9,379 nt of DNA. It comes from Acidaminococcus fermentans. GTDB lineage: Bacteria > Bacillota_C > Negativicutes > Acidaminococcales > Acidaminococcaceae. The position numbers and the translations under genes were made by a program. The notes below the pieces were generated by a model. The model did not search any database, was not told the DNA's origin, and saw only the letters and a program-made list of their open reading frames with translations. The stretch covers positions 1 to 9,379 of the forward strand of contig SFHH01000072.1 of NCBI GenBank assembly GCA_004555735.1, written 5' to 3'. Positions 4,331 through 9,379 of the stretch are shown here, in pieces (the stretch's first letter is position 1; each line of letters starts with the position of its first letter).

Positions 4331-4358
4331 GGGGGTGTTGCCTGAGCAACACCCCCTT
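4331..4358. terminator. Terminator of the DUF368 gene / left end of inverted-repeat element 1
   Basis: GGGGGTGTTGC (4331-4341) and GCAACACCCCC (4346-4356) form a perfect 11-bp stem with a 4-base loop. The T tail is short on the plus strand. TGTTGCCTGAGCAA (4336-4349) recurs inverted at 4530-4543. Confidence 0.7.
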
Positions 4359-4524
4359 CGTCATACGTCAGTCGTCATACGTCATACGCTCTTGGAAATC
4401 AATTTTTATAAATTGATTTTAAAACGTCAAAATCTATTCGATGAATCAACTGATTATCTTAAATTCGGAGCCAGCAGAGCTGGCTTCCATCGGCGTATGA
4501 CGTATGACCTATGACGTATGACAA

Positions 4525-4554
4525 GGCCATTGCTCAGGCAACAGCTCCTTTTTT
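4525..4554 (+). terminator. Right-end hairpin of element 1 with T run
   Basis: An imperfect hairpin around TTGC-TCAG-GCAA is followed by TTTTTT at 4549-4554. It lies just before the feo promoter, where it would stop read-through into the iron genes. Confidence 0.5.
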
Positions 4555-4565
4555 CGCCAAACCTG

Positions 4566-4594
4566 TTGACTCTCTTGTTAGTGTGTGCTAACAT
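4566..4594 (+). promoter_or_regulatory. Promoter of the feo cluster
   Basis: -35 TTGACT (4566-4571), 17-base spacer, -10 TAACAT (4589-4594). The leader to the feoA start is about 45 nt. Confidence 0.7.
4576..4593. promoter_or_regulatory. Candidate metalloregulator operator at feoA
   Basis: TGTTAG-tgtgtg-CTAACA is a perfect 6+6 dyad lying in the spacer and reaching into the -10, an ideal repressor position. TTAG/CTAA half-sites recall DtxR/MntR-family targets more than a Fur box, though the 6-base spacing is not the DtxR consensus. A second TTAG-N6-CTAA lies before feoB. Confidence 0.6.
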
Positions 4595-4645
4595 ATTTCA
4601 CATAAAGATTTGCTTTTATGAACTTCATGGAAAAGAGGTAGCAGC

Positions 4646-4858
4646 ATGCCCTTATCATTTGCCGACGAAGGCAGGACCCTGGTTGTCCTGCGGGTAGGCG
4701 GGTCCCCCAAAGTGCGGACCCATCTGGAAAACCTGGGCATCACCCAGGGCGCGGAGATTTCCATTGTCCAGCACACCCCCAGCGGGCTGATCCTGAACAT
4801 CCGAGAATCCCGGGTGGCCGTCAGTATGGAAATGGCTGCCAAGATCACCGTACAGTAA
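4646..4858 (+). CDS. feoA: FeoA family protein (first)
   Basis: A 70-residue cytoplasmic SH3-like protein of the FeoA family, which works with FeoB in ferrous iron uptake, possibly by tuning its nucleotide-binding domain. The fold signature is visible: an early strand LVVLRVGG, then HLENLGITQGAEISIVQHTPSGLILNI, with the usual L-x-x-LG-I-x-G-x-x-I pattern and a closing strand around VAVSMEMAAKITV. The length is normal. The ATG at 4646 is preceded by GAGGT with 7 bases between. It is first of four genes, 14-17 bp before the second FeoA, and lies under the dyad-bearing promoter at 4566-4594. FeoA is firm; which of the two interacts with FeoB is unknown. Confidence 0.9.
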   Translation: MPLSFADEGRTLVVLRVGGSPKVRTHLENLGITQGAEISIVQHTPSGLILNIRESRVAVSMEMAAKITVQ

Positions 4859-4875
4859 CAGCAGGAGGTCATATG

Positions 4876-5103
4876 ATGAACACATTGAAAGACGCCCGGA
4901 CGGGCAAGGATTACGAAGTAGTGAAACTCCATGGCACTGGAGCCATCAAGCGCCGGATCATGGATATGGGCCTTACCAAGGGCACCCCGGTGCATATCCG
5001 GAAAGTGGCTCCGCTGGGAGACCCGGTGGAAATCAACGTGCGGGGCTATGAGCTGTCCCTGCGGAAAGCCGATGCGGAAATGGTGGAAGTGAAGGAGCTG
5101 TAA
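4876..5103 (+). CDS. feoA: FeoA family protein (second)
   Basis: A 75-residue FeoA-family protein, more typical than the first. It shows GTGAIKRRIMDMGLTKGTPVHIRKVAPLGDP followed by a strand VEINVRGYELSLRKADAEMVEV, which is the classic R-x-x-xMGx-xG..-PLGDP-..-G-..-LR-x-xEA-like series. A doublet ATG-ATG gives two starts, 4873 and 4876; AGGAGG at 4863-4868 is 4 bases from the first and 7 from the second, so I favour 4876. It directly follows the first feoA. A second promoter-like region lies before feoB. Two FeoA proteins per FeoB is common in Firmicutes, and the pair could act as a heteromeric partner of FeoB. Confidence 0.93.
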   Translation: MNTLKDARTGKDYEVVKLHGTGAIKRRIMDMGLTKGTPVHIRKVAPLGDPVEINVRGYELSLRKADAEMVEVKEL

Positions 5104-5106
5104 TTT

Positions 5107-5135
5107 TTCACCCATGCATTAGTTTTTTCTAACTA
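5107..5135 (+). promoter_or_regulatory. Secondary promoter before feoB with matching operator
   Basis: TTAG-tttttt-CTAA at 5119-5132 repeats the half-sites and spacing of the feoA operator. The aligned -10 is TAACTA (5130-5135) and the -35 is a weak TTCACC (5107-5112), 17 bases apart. This suggests a second iron-controlled start for feoB. Confidence 0.5.
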
Positions 5136-5176
5136 TTTTTAAAATCAGTAAACGATGGGAAAGAAGGTAACGATTT

Positions 5177-7342
5177 ATGGAATTCAAGATTGCCCTTGCC
5201 GGCAACCCCAATACTGGCAAGACCACCCTGTTCAATGCCCTGACCGGATCCAACCAGTTCGTGGGCAACTGGCCCGGAGTAACAGTTGAAAAAAAAGAAG
5301 GGAAACTGATGGGCCATCCGGATGTGATCATCCAGGACCTGCCCGGCATCTACTCCCTCTCCCCCTACACCCTGGAAGAAGTGGTGTCCCGGACCTATCT
5401 GGTCAAGGAACGGCCGGACGCCATCCTGAACATCGTGGACGGGACCAACCTGGAACGGAACCTGTACCTGAGCACCCAGCTGGCTGAACTGGGGATCCCC
5501 ATGGTGATGGCCGTGAACATGATGGATATGGTCCGGAAAAACGGAGACATCATCAACATCGACAAGCTGTCCCAGAAGATGGGCTGTCAGGTGATCGAAA
5601 TCTCCGCCCGTACCGGGGAAGGCATCAAGGAAGCCGCGGACCTGGCGGCCAAAGTGGCCAAGCACCAGCAAGTGATGGTGGCCAAACATTCCTTCGACGG
5701 CCCGGTGGAACACGCTCTGGCCCACATCGAAGAAGCCACCCAGGGCATGCTGCCGGCCCATCAGGAACGGTGGTACGGCATCAAACTGTTCGAACGGGAC
5801 GAAAAAGTCCGGGCCGCCCTGAAGCTGCCCCAGTCGGTCATCGACCACATCGACGGGGACATCGAAGCGGTGGAACAGGAAATGGATGACGATGCGGAAA
5901 GCATCATCACCAATGAACGGTACAAATACATCAGCTCCATCATCCATGAGTGCAACATCAAAAAGAGCAAAGGAAAACTGACCACCTCCGACAAGATCGA
6001 CAAGATCGTCACCAACCGGTGGCTGGCCCTCCCCATTTTTGCCGCCATCATGTTCCTGGTCTATTATGTATCGGTGACCACCATCGGGACGGACGCTACG
6101 GACTGGGTCAATGACACCCTGTTCGGAGAGATGATCATCCCCGCCGCCCATGATTTAATGGAAAGCCTGGAAGTGGCTGACTGGCTGGACGGCCTGATTG
6201 TGGATGGGATCATTTCCGGTGTGGGCGCCGTACTGGGTTTTGTACCCCAGATGGTGGTGCTGTTCATTTTCCTGGCCTTCCTGGAAGCCTGCGGTTACAT
6301 GGCCCGTATCGCTTTCATCCTGGACCGGGCTTTCCGGAAGTTCGGCCTGTCCGGGAAATCCTTCATCCCCATGCTGATCGGTTCCGGTTGCGGCGTGCCC
6401 GGGATCATGGCTTCCCGTACCATTGAAAACGAATCTGACCGGCGGATGACCATCATGACCACCACCATGATTCCCTGCTCCGCCAAGATGCCCATCATCG
6501 CCCTGATTGCCGGGGCCTACTTCCACGGAGAATGGTGGGTGGCTCCCTCCGCTTACTTTGTGGGGATTTTCTCCATCATCATCTCGGGGATCATCCTGAA
6601 AAAAACCAAGCTGTTTGCCGGGGATCCGGCCCCCTTCGTCATGGAACTGCCTCCCTACCATATGCCCACCCTGGGCAACATCGGCCGGAGCGTGTGGGAA
6701 CGGAGCTCCTCCTTCATCAAGAAGGCCGGTACGGTAATCCTGCTGTCCACCATCCTGGTATGGTTCCTGTCCAGCTTCGGCTGGGATGACGGTGCCTTCA
6801 CCATGCTGGATGAAGATGCCCTGAACGAAAGTATCCTGGCCTTCATCGGCACCAAAGTGGCCTGGCTCTTCGCGCCTCTGGGCTGGGGTGACTGGAAAGC
6901 GGCCGTGGCTGCCTTCACCGGCCTGATTGCCAAGGAAAACCTGGTGGGGACCTTCGGGATCCTGTACGGGCTGGCAGATGCCGCCGAAGACGGCCAGGAA
7001 TTCTGGGGCACCTTTGCTCAGGAATTCTCCGTGCTCAGCGCCTACTCCTTCCTGGTGTTCAACCTGCTGTGCGCTCCCTGTGTGGCTGCCATGGGCGCCA
7101 TCAAACGGGAAATGAACAACGGCCGCTGGACCCTGATCGCCATCGGCTACCAGTGTGGCTTCGCCTACTGCATGGCCCTGCTGTTCTACCAGTTCGGAAG
7201 CTTCATTTCCACCGGAGTCTTCACCCTGGGTACGGCAGCCGCCTGTGTGATCCTGGCCATCATGCTCTACCTGCTCTTCCGTCCGGCTCCCAAATACAAT
7301 GGAGAAATCCAGATCAAAGACGCGGCAGACGCAGCGGAATAA
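5177..7342 (+). CDS. feoB: Ferrous iron transporter FeoB
   Basis: A 721-residue membrane protein that imports Fe(II) across the cytoplasmic membrane. The N-terminal G domain has G1 GNPNTGKT (9-16), switch I with VTVEKKEG (35-42), G3 DLPG (54-57), G4 NMMD (114-117) and G5 SA (143-144). A helical GDI-like linker spans about 165-275. The membrane part starts at about 281 and contains both Gate repeats, with GSGCGVPG (402-409) and, in the second half, FNLLCAPC (628-635), whose cysteines are conserved in FeoB. The C-terminus ends in a short polar tail, IQIKDAADAAE, with no fused FeoC. ATG at 5177 follows AAGAAGG. It sits 73 bp after the second feoA, with its own candidate promoter and operator in the gap. 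Confidence 0.98.
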   Translation: MEFKIALAGNPNTGKTTLFNALTGSNQFVGNWPGVTVEKKEGKLMGHPDVIIQDLPGIYSLSPYTLEEVVSRTYLVKERPDAILNIVDGTNLERNLYLSTQLAELGIPMVMAVNMMDMVRKNGDIINIDKLSQKMGCQVIEISARTGEGIKEAADLAAKVAKHQQVMVAKHSFDGPVEHALAHIEEATQGMLPAHQERWYGIKLFERDEKVRAALKLPQSVIDHIDGDIEAVEQEMDDDAESIITNERYKYISSIIHECNIKKSKGKLTTSDKIDKIVTNRWLALPIFAAIMFLVYYVSVTTIGTDATDWVNDTLFGEMIIPAAHDLMESLEVADWLDGLIVDGIISGVGAVLGFVPQMVVLFIFLAFLEACGYMARIAFILDRAFRKFGLSGKSFIPMLIGSGCGVPGIMASRTIENESDRRMTIMTTTMIPCSAKMPIIALIAGAYFHGEWWVAPSAYFVGIFSIIISGIILKKTKLFAGDPAPFVMELPPYHMPTLGNIGRSVWERSSSFIKKAGTVILLSTILVWFLSSFGWDDGAFTMLDEDALNESILAFIGTKVAWLFAPLGWGDWKAAVAAFTGLIAKENLVGTFGILYGLADAAEDGQEFWGTFAQEFSVLSAYSFLVFNLLCAPCVAAMGAIKREMNNGRWTLIAIGYQCGFAYCMALLFYQFGSFISTGVFTLGTAAACVILAIMLYLLFRPAPKYNGEIQIKDAADAAE

Positions 7343-7350
7343 GGTATAAT

Positions 7351-7379
7351 AATGGGGGCGCAGAATACGCCCCCATTTG
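7351..7379. terminator. Hairpin after feoB
   Basis: AATGGGGGCG (7351-7360) and CGCCCCCATT (7368-7377) form a perfect 10-bp stem with a 7-base loop, 8 bp past the feoB stop. The T tail is short, so partial termination or mRNA stabilisation before the last small gene is likely. Confidence 0.6.
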
Positions 7380-7416
7380 GTCAACGGTCAGCTGTCAACG
7401 GTCAGCGGCCGTTGGA
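7380..7416. repeat. Solo heptamer arm
   Basis: Four heptamers GTCAACG, GTCAGCT, GTCAACG, GTCAGCG (7380-7407) are followed by GCCGTTGGAA. This aligns with the left arms of the elements at 4360 and 7642, which also have four GTCA-led heptamers with GTCAG in the second and TTGGAA after. No right arm is present. Confidence 0.65.
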
Positions 7417-7440
7417 AGGCAGGCCCAAAGGCCTGTCTTT
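7417..7440 (+). terminator. Hairpin before the Cys-rich gene
   Basis: AGGCAGGCC (7417-7425), loop CAAA, GGCCTGTCT (7430-7438): a 9-bp stem with one G-T pair and TTTG after. It may act as a weak terminator or attenuator ahead of the small gene. Confidence 0.5.
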
Positions 7441-7461
7441 GCATAAAAAGGAGAATTGATT

Positions 7462-7602
7462 ATGGGTACTTTTGTTGTGGGACTGGTGCTCTTCCTCATT
7501 GTGGCGGCGGTGATCCGCAAGATGATCAAAGATCACAAGGCAGGAAAAAGTTCCTGCGGCTGCGACTGCGGAAGCTGCGGCATGTGTCATGGGAAGAAGT
7601 AA
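7462..7602 (+). CDS. FeoB-associated Cys-rich membrane protein
   Basis: A 46-residue protein: one N-terminal membrane span (TFVVGLVLFLIVAAVI, residues 3-18), a basic stretch RKMIKDHKAGK, and a cysteine-rich tail with five cysteines in SCGCDCGSCGMC, ending HGKK. This matches the small FeoB-associated Cys-rich membrane proteins found after feoB in many Firmicutes, where they are proposed to handle Fe(II) or help assemble the transporter. Start ATG at 7462 follows AGGAG with 8 bases between. It is the last gene of the feo cluster, 119 bp after feoB, separated from it by two hairpins and a heptamer array. Iron binding is inferred from the cysteines and the context. Confidence 0.9.
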   Translation: MGTFVVGLVLFLIVAAVIRKMIKDHKAGKSSCGCDCGSCGMCHGKK

Positions 7603-7606
7603 AAAA

Positions 7607-7640
7607 GAAGGTGTTGCACGTTCTGCGCAACACCTTCTTT
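7607..7640. terminator. Terminator of the feo cluster / left end of element 2
   Basis: GAAGGTGTTGC (7607-7617) and GCAACACCTTC (7627-7637) form an 11-bp stem, extended by A-T pairs, with a TTT tail on the plus strand. It lies 4 bp past the Cys-rich gene. Confidence 0.8.
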
Positions 7641-7776
7641 CGTCATACGTCAGTTGTCATACGTCATACGCTTTTGGAAATCAATTTTTCCAAATTGATT
7701 TTGAAATTCAAAACCTGATATGGAATTCAATAGGTTTTCCTGCGTTCAATGCCAGCAAAGCTGGCTTCCATCGGCG

Positions 7777-7832
7777 TATGACCTATGACCTATGACCTAT
7801 GACCTATGACCTATGACCTATGACCTATGACA
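7777..7832. repeat. TATGACC tandem repeat, 8 units
   Basis: Seven perfect TATGACC heptamers in a row and a final TATGACA. The uniform sequence points to recent slippage expansion. Confidence 0.95.
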
Positions 7833-7834
7833 AG

Positions 7835-7862
7835 GTTGTTGTTTGCACAACAGCCTCTTTTT
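7835..7862 (+). terminator. Right-end hairpin of element 2 with T run
   Basis: GGTTGTTGT and ACAACAGCC form a 9-bp stem (one G-T pair) around TTGC, followed by CTCTTTTTT. A good plus-strand terminator that abuts the stop codon of the convergent flavodoxin gene. Confidence 0.65.
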
Positions 7863-8494
7863 TATTTCACCCCCAGACTCTTCACCCAGTCCTTCACCTG
7901 GCTGTCCTGGAGGGTGCCCGTGAAGCCTCTCCCCTGGAGCCAGGTGCCTTTGCCTCCGACCAGCTGCTTCAGATGGTCGGCGCTGCTGCCCATACCGGAG
8001 CTGTAGGACGTGGAGAACGGGATCACCGTCTTGCCGGTGAAATCATTGCTTTTCACGAAGGTATCCATGGGCCAAGCGGCAATGCCCCACCAGATGGGAT
8101 AGCCGATGAATACGGTATCATATTCTTTCCAGTTGGCGGGTTTGGCATTCTTCAGTGCCACGTTCCGCAGACTGGGGTCATCATGTTCCTTGTAGACCCG
8201 GGAACTTTTGTTGTTGTAGTCCAGATCCGCTTCCGTATAAGGATTTTCCAGGTCCAGCAGGTACAGATCCCCGCCGGTCTCCCCTGCAATGGCCTTGGCC
8301 ACCTGTTCCGTCCGGTGGGTATTGGTATAATAGACCACCAGCACCTTTTTGGCCTTAGCAGGTGCTTTTTCCGCAGCCGCCGTACCTGCTGTCTTGCCCC
8401 CCTTATCCTGGGAAGCAGATTGTCCTCCACAGGCACTGACTGCCAGCAGGGACAGGGACAGGCAGATAATGGATATCACTTTTTTCCACTTCAT
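7862..8494 (-). CDS. Flavodoxin-like lipoprotein
   Basis: A 210-residue protein with a lipoprotein signal: MKWKK, a hydrophobic stretch, and the lipobox VSAC with Cys22, then a low-complexity Ala/Lys linker to about residue 50. The rest is a flavodoxin domain. The phosphate-binding loop is VVYYTNTHRT (53-62), where the usual glycine of the T-G-N-T type loop is replaced by His. The flavin-stacking loop has FIGYPIWWG (129-137), and PFSTSYSSGMGSS (159-171) is the late conserved segment. Such proteins carry FMN and move electrons or reduce quinones outside the membrane. The start at 8494 is chosen because AGGAGG lies 6 bases before it and the signal begins there; the frame stays open upstream to 8632. 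It follows the carboxymuconolactone-decarboxylase gene, probably in one transcript. Confidence 0.9.
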   Translation of the reverse strand: MKWKKVISIICLSLSLLAVSACGGQSASQDKGGKTAGTAAAEKAPAKAKKVLVVYYTNTHRTEQVAKAIAGETGGDLYLLDLENPYTEADLDYNNKSSRVYKEHDDPSLRNVALKNAKPANWKEYDTVFIGYPIWWGIAAWPMDTFVKSNDFTGKTVIPFSTSYSSGMGSSADHLKQLVGGKGTWLQGRGFTGTLQDSQVKDWVKSLGVK

Positions 8495-8603
8495 GTTTTT
8501 CCTCCTTTTATTGTCGTTCTTCCAGATGGTCTCTTCCGGACAGCCGGCCGCCTGAAGTTCTTCCTGGCTCAGAGTCGTCTTTTTGAAACTCTCCGCCTCC
8601 TTC

Positions 8604-9044
8604 TCATTCATTCCCGTATACCTCTTTGGCATACCGAAAGGCTGCCCAGGCTTTGGGCCAGCCGGCGTAGAACCCCAGCTGGGTAATGGCCTGGACCATT
8701 TCCTCCCGGGTTACTCCGTTCTTTTTGGCAGTGGCCATATGGTACTGGAGAGAACTGTCCGTCAGTCCCTGGGCCACAAGAGCTGTCACCGTCACCAAAC
8801 TCCGGTCGTGGAGGCTTAGCTTATCGTTGGCGCTCCACACCTCTCCAAAAAGGATGTCATCGTTGTACCGGGCAAAATCCGGAGCAAAAGTCCCCAACTG
8901 ATCCCTTCCTGCCGTCTGTACGATTTTAACCGGTTTTTTCGTTTCATTTTCCATGGCTGCTGCCTCCCCAAAATGTATGCCCATGCAAGTCGTCATGACC
9001 AGGGCCAGTGCGAAGCTAGCAAATTGTTTCAAGCGTCCGTCCAT
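8604..9044 (-). CDS. Carboxymuconolactone decarboxylase family protein, probably exported
   Basis: A 146-residue protein whose body from about residue 45 is a single CMD/AhpD-like domain: LFGEVWSANDKLSLHDRSLVTVTALVA, then LQYHMATAKKNGVTREEMVQAITQLGFYAGWPKAWAAF. The CxxC pair of AhpD is absent, so it is of the decarboxylase-like subgroup and not a peroxidase partner. The first 30 residues have a basic start, hydrophobic core ASFALALVMTTC and GEAAA, consistent with a signal peptide. Two ATGs (9047, 9044) lie 4 and 7 bases after AGGAGG; I use the second. An in-frame ATG at 8954, preceded by GGGGAGG at 8 bases, would make a cytoplasmic form. The flavodoxin lipoprotein follows; pairing the two families suggests a shared redox role outside the cell membrane. 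Confidence 0.88.
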   Translation of the reverse strand: MDGRLKQFASFALALVMTTCMGIHFGEAAAMENETKKPVKIVQTAGRDQLGTFAPDFARYNDDILFGEVWSANDKLSLHDRSLVTVTALVAQGLTDSSLQYHMATAKKNGVTREEMVQAITQLGFYAGWPKAWAAFRYAKEVYGNE

Positions 9045-9077
9045 CATGATTCCTCCTTCGGGTTATCTCTTGGATGT

Positions 9078-9106
9078 ATCATAGCAAATCCGGCCACTCA
9101 GGTTAA
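9078..9106 (-). promoter_or_regulatory. Promoter of the CMD-flavodoxin unit
   Basis: On the minus strand: -35 TTAACC (9101-9106), 17-base spacer, -10 TATGAT (9078-9083), giving a leader of about 25-30 nt before the AGGAGG-led start. Confidence 0.55.
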
Positions 9107-9157
9107 ATGCTTATCGTTCATCCATGGCCATAAGTAAAATGTATAAAAAAGAAAAGC

Positions 9158-9379
9158 TTACAAAAGTGCCAGGATCTCTGCAGCCGCCAGCTGTGGCGTC
9201 AGATGGTTTTCTTCTGCCAGCCTTGCGTAGTCATAGCGGTCATAGAAGGCCTTGGGGATGCCGAAATTCAATATGCGCATATCCGTTTTGCCATAATAGC
9301 TGGCGATCTTTTCTCCGAAGCCACCGGCCAGGCAGCCATCTTCCATGGTTGCAACGACGGTATGATCTTTCCGCAGCTC
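9158..9379 (-). CDS. dxs: 1-deoxy-D-xylulose-5-phosphate synthase, C-terminal part (partial)
   Basis: The frame runs in from the right edge and gives 73 residues up to a TAA at 9158-9160. It contains VVATMEDGCLAGGFGEKIASYYG, then ILNFGIPKAFYDRYDYARLAEENHLTPQLAAAEILALL. This is the last domain of DXS, the thiamine diphosphate enzyme that joins pyruvate and glyceraldehyde 3-phosphate in the first step of the MEP isoprenoid pathway. The E(D/E)-x-x-x-x-GG-x-G stretch and the G-(I/L)-P-(D/K)-x-F segment are typical of the family. The methionine at 9346 is internal and not a start. A related transketolase-like C-terminal domain is the only alternative. No clear terminator follows before the CMD promoter, which lies within 60 bp downstream on the same strand. 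Confidence 0.88.
   Translation of the reverse strand, partial: ELRKDHTVVATMEDGCLAGGFGEKIASYYGKTDMRILNFGIPKAFYDRYDYARLAEENHLTPQLAAAEILALL

Larger units (their letters stand above)
4331..4554. mobile_element. Inverted-repeat (MITE-like) element, copy 1
   Basis: An element of about 224 bp with long imperfect inverted ends. Each arm is a GTTGC hairpin followed by four heptamers. The left arm (4359-4388) and the right arm (4494-4523, reversed) match at 26 of 30 positions. Inside are AAATCAATTT/AAATTGATTT and the GCCAGC-AGA-GCTGGC hairpin (4470-4484). The same architecture and core occur at 7607-7860. No coding capacity. A non-autonomous mobile element is inferred; target duplications were not identified. 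Confidence 0.6.
7607..7860. mobile_element. Inverted-repeat (MITE-like) element, copy 2
   Basis: Same plan as element 1: hairpin, left heptamer arm (7641-7670, one base different from element 1), TTGGAAATCAATTTTT with its inverted partner, a variable middle, GCCAGC-AAA-GCTGGC hairpin (7751-7765), right arm, end hairpin. The right arm is expanded to seven TATGACC units plus one TATGACA (7777-7832), against four units in element 1. It sits between convergent gene groups. Confidence 0.6.

Noticed and set aside
4576..4593. Fur box
   Set aside because: The dyad lacks the GATAAT hexamer pattern; TTAG/CTAA half-sites fit a DtxR/MntR-type protein better.
5129..7384. Two long minus-strand frames opposite feoB
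   Set aside because: Antisense shadows of a high-GC gene; rich in His, Gly and Asp with no domain pattern.
7777..7832. CRISPR-like array
   Set aside because: Units are 7 bp with no spacers; this is a simple tandem repeat.
7820..8686. Plus-strand frame of 288 codons opposite the flavodoxin gene
   Set aside because: It begins inside the TATGACC array and is antisense to a confident gene.
1..9379. tRNA, rRNA or known riboswitch
   Set aside because: No cloverleaf, rRNA segment or known aptamer core was seen in either strand, as far as reading by eye allows.

Overview
The window is bacterial, and on protein style it is most likely a low-GC-phylum (Firmicutes) anaerobe of moderately high GC content. 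The Feo iron system with a small Cys-rich partner, the DUF368 lipid-carrier transporter, the lipoprotein flavodoxin and the GC-rich synonymous codons suggest Negativicutes, perhaps an Acidaminococcus relative. The taxonomic call is inference from style, not from a search.

Layout. Positions 2-106 hold the last 34 codons of a metallophosphoesterase-like gene. Positions 107-1796 have no ordinary gene. They hold a duplicated module of about 420 bp (copy 1 at about 66-505, copy 2 at about 1195-1623). In each copy I read two tandem plus-strand small RNAs, each with an extended -10 promoter and a GC-rich terminator, followed by a convergent minus-strand 22-codon hydrophobic peptide gene with its own extended -10 promoter. 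This is the layout of a type I toxin-antitoxin locus. The flanks of the two copies are almost identical, but the peptides and their shared terminators have diverged. Between and after the copies lie palindromes, terminators and short tandem repeats.

Positions 1797-3195 (minus strand) carry a type I methionine aminopeptidase followed by a small nitroreductase. Divergently, 3430-4326 (plus) encodes a DUF368 polyprenyl-phosphate transporter. Positions 4646-7602 (plus) are a ferrous iron uptake cluster: two FeoA proteins, FeoB, and a 46-residue Cys-rich membrane protein. The same dyad, TTAG-N6-CTAA, overlaps the predicted -10 of both the feoA promoter and a second promoter before feoB. This suggests one metalloregulator controlling the cluster at two points.

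Positions 7862-9044 (minus) encode an exported carboxymuconolactone-decarboxylase-family protein and a flavodoxin lipoprotein, probably co-transcribed. The window ends inside dxs (minus strand).

Two copies of an undescribed-looking inverted-repeat element of about 220-260 bp sit directly after the DUF368 gene and after the feo cluster. Its arms are made of a terminator hairpin plus heptamers that begin GTCA. A solo arm follows feoB. The heptamer theme recurs in the 5' repeat-rich region. The strongest candidates for new biology are the duplicated type I toxin-antitoxin-like module with an extra orphan antitoxin RNA, and this heptamer-armed element.
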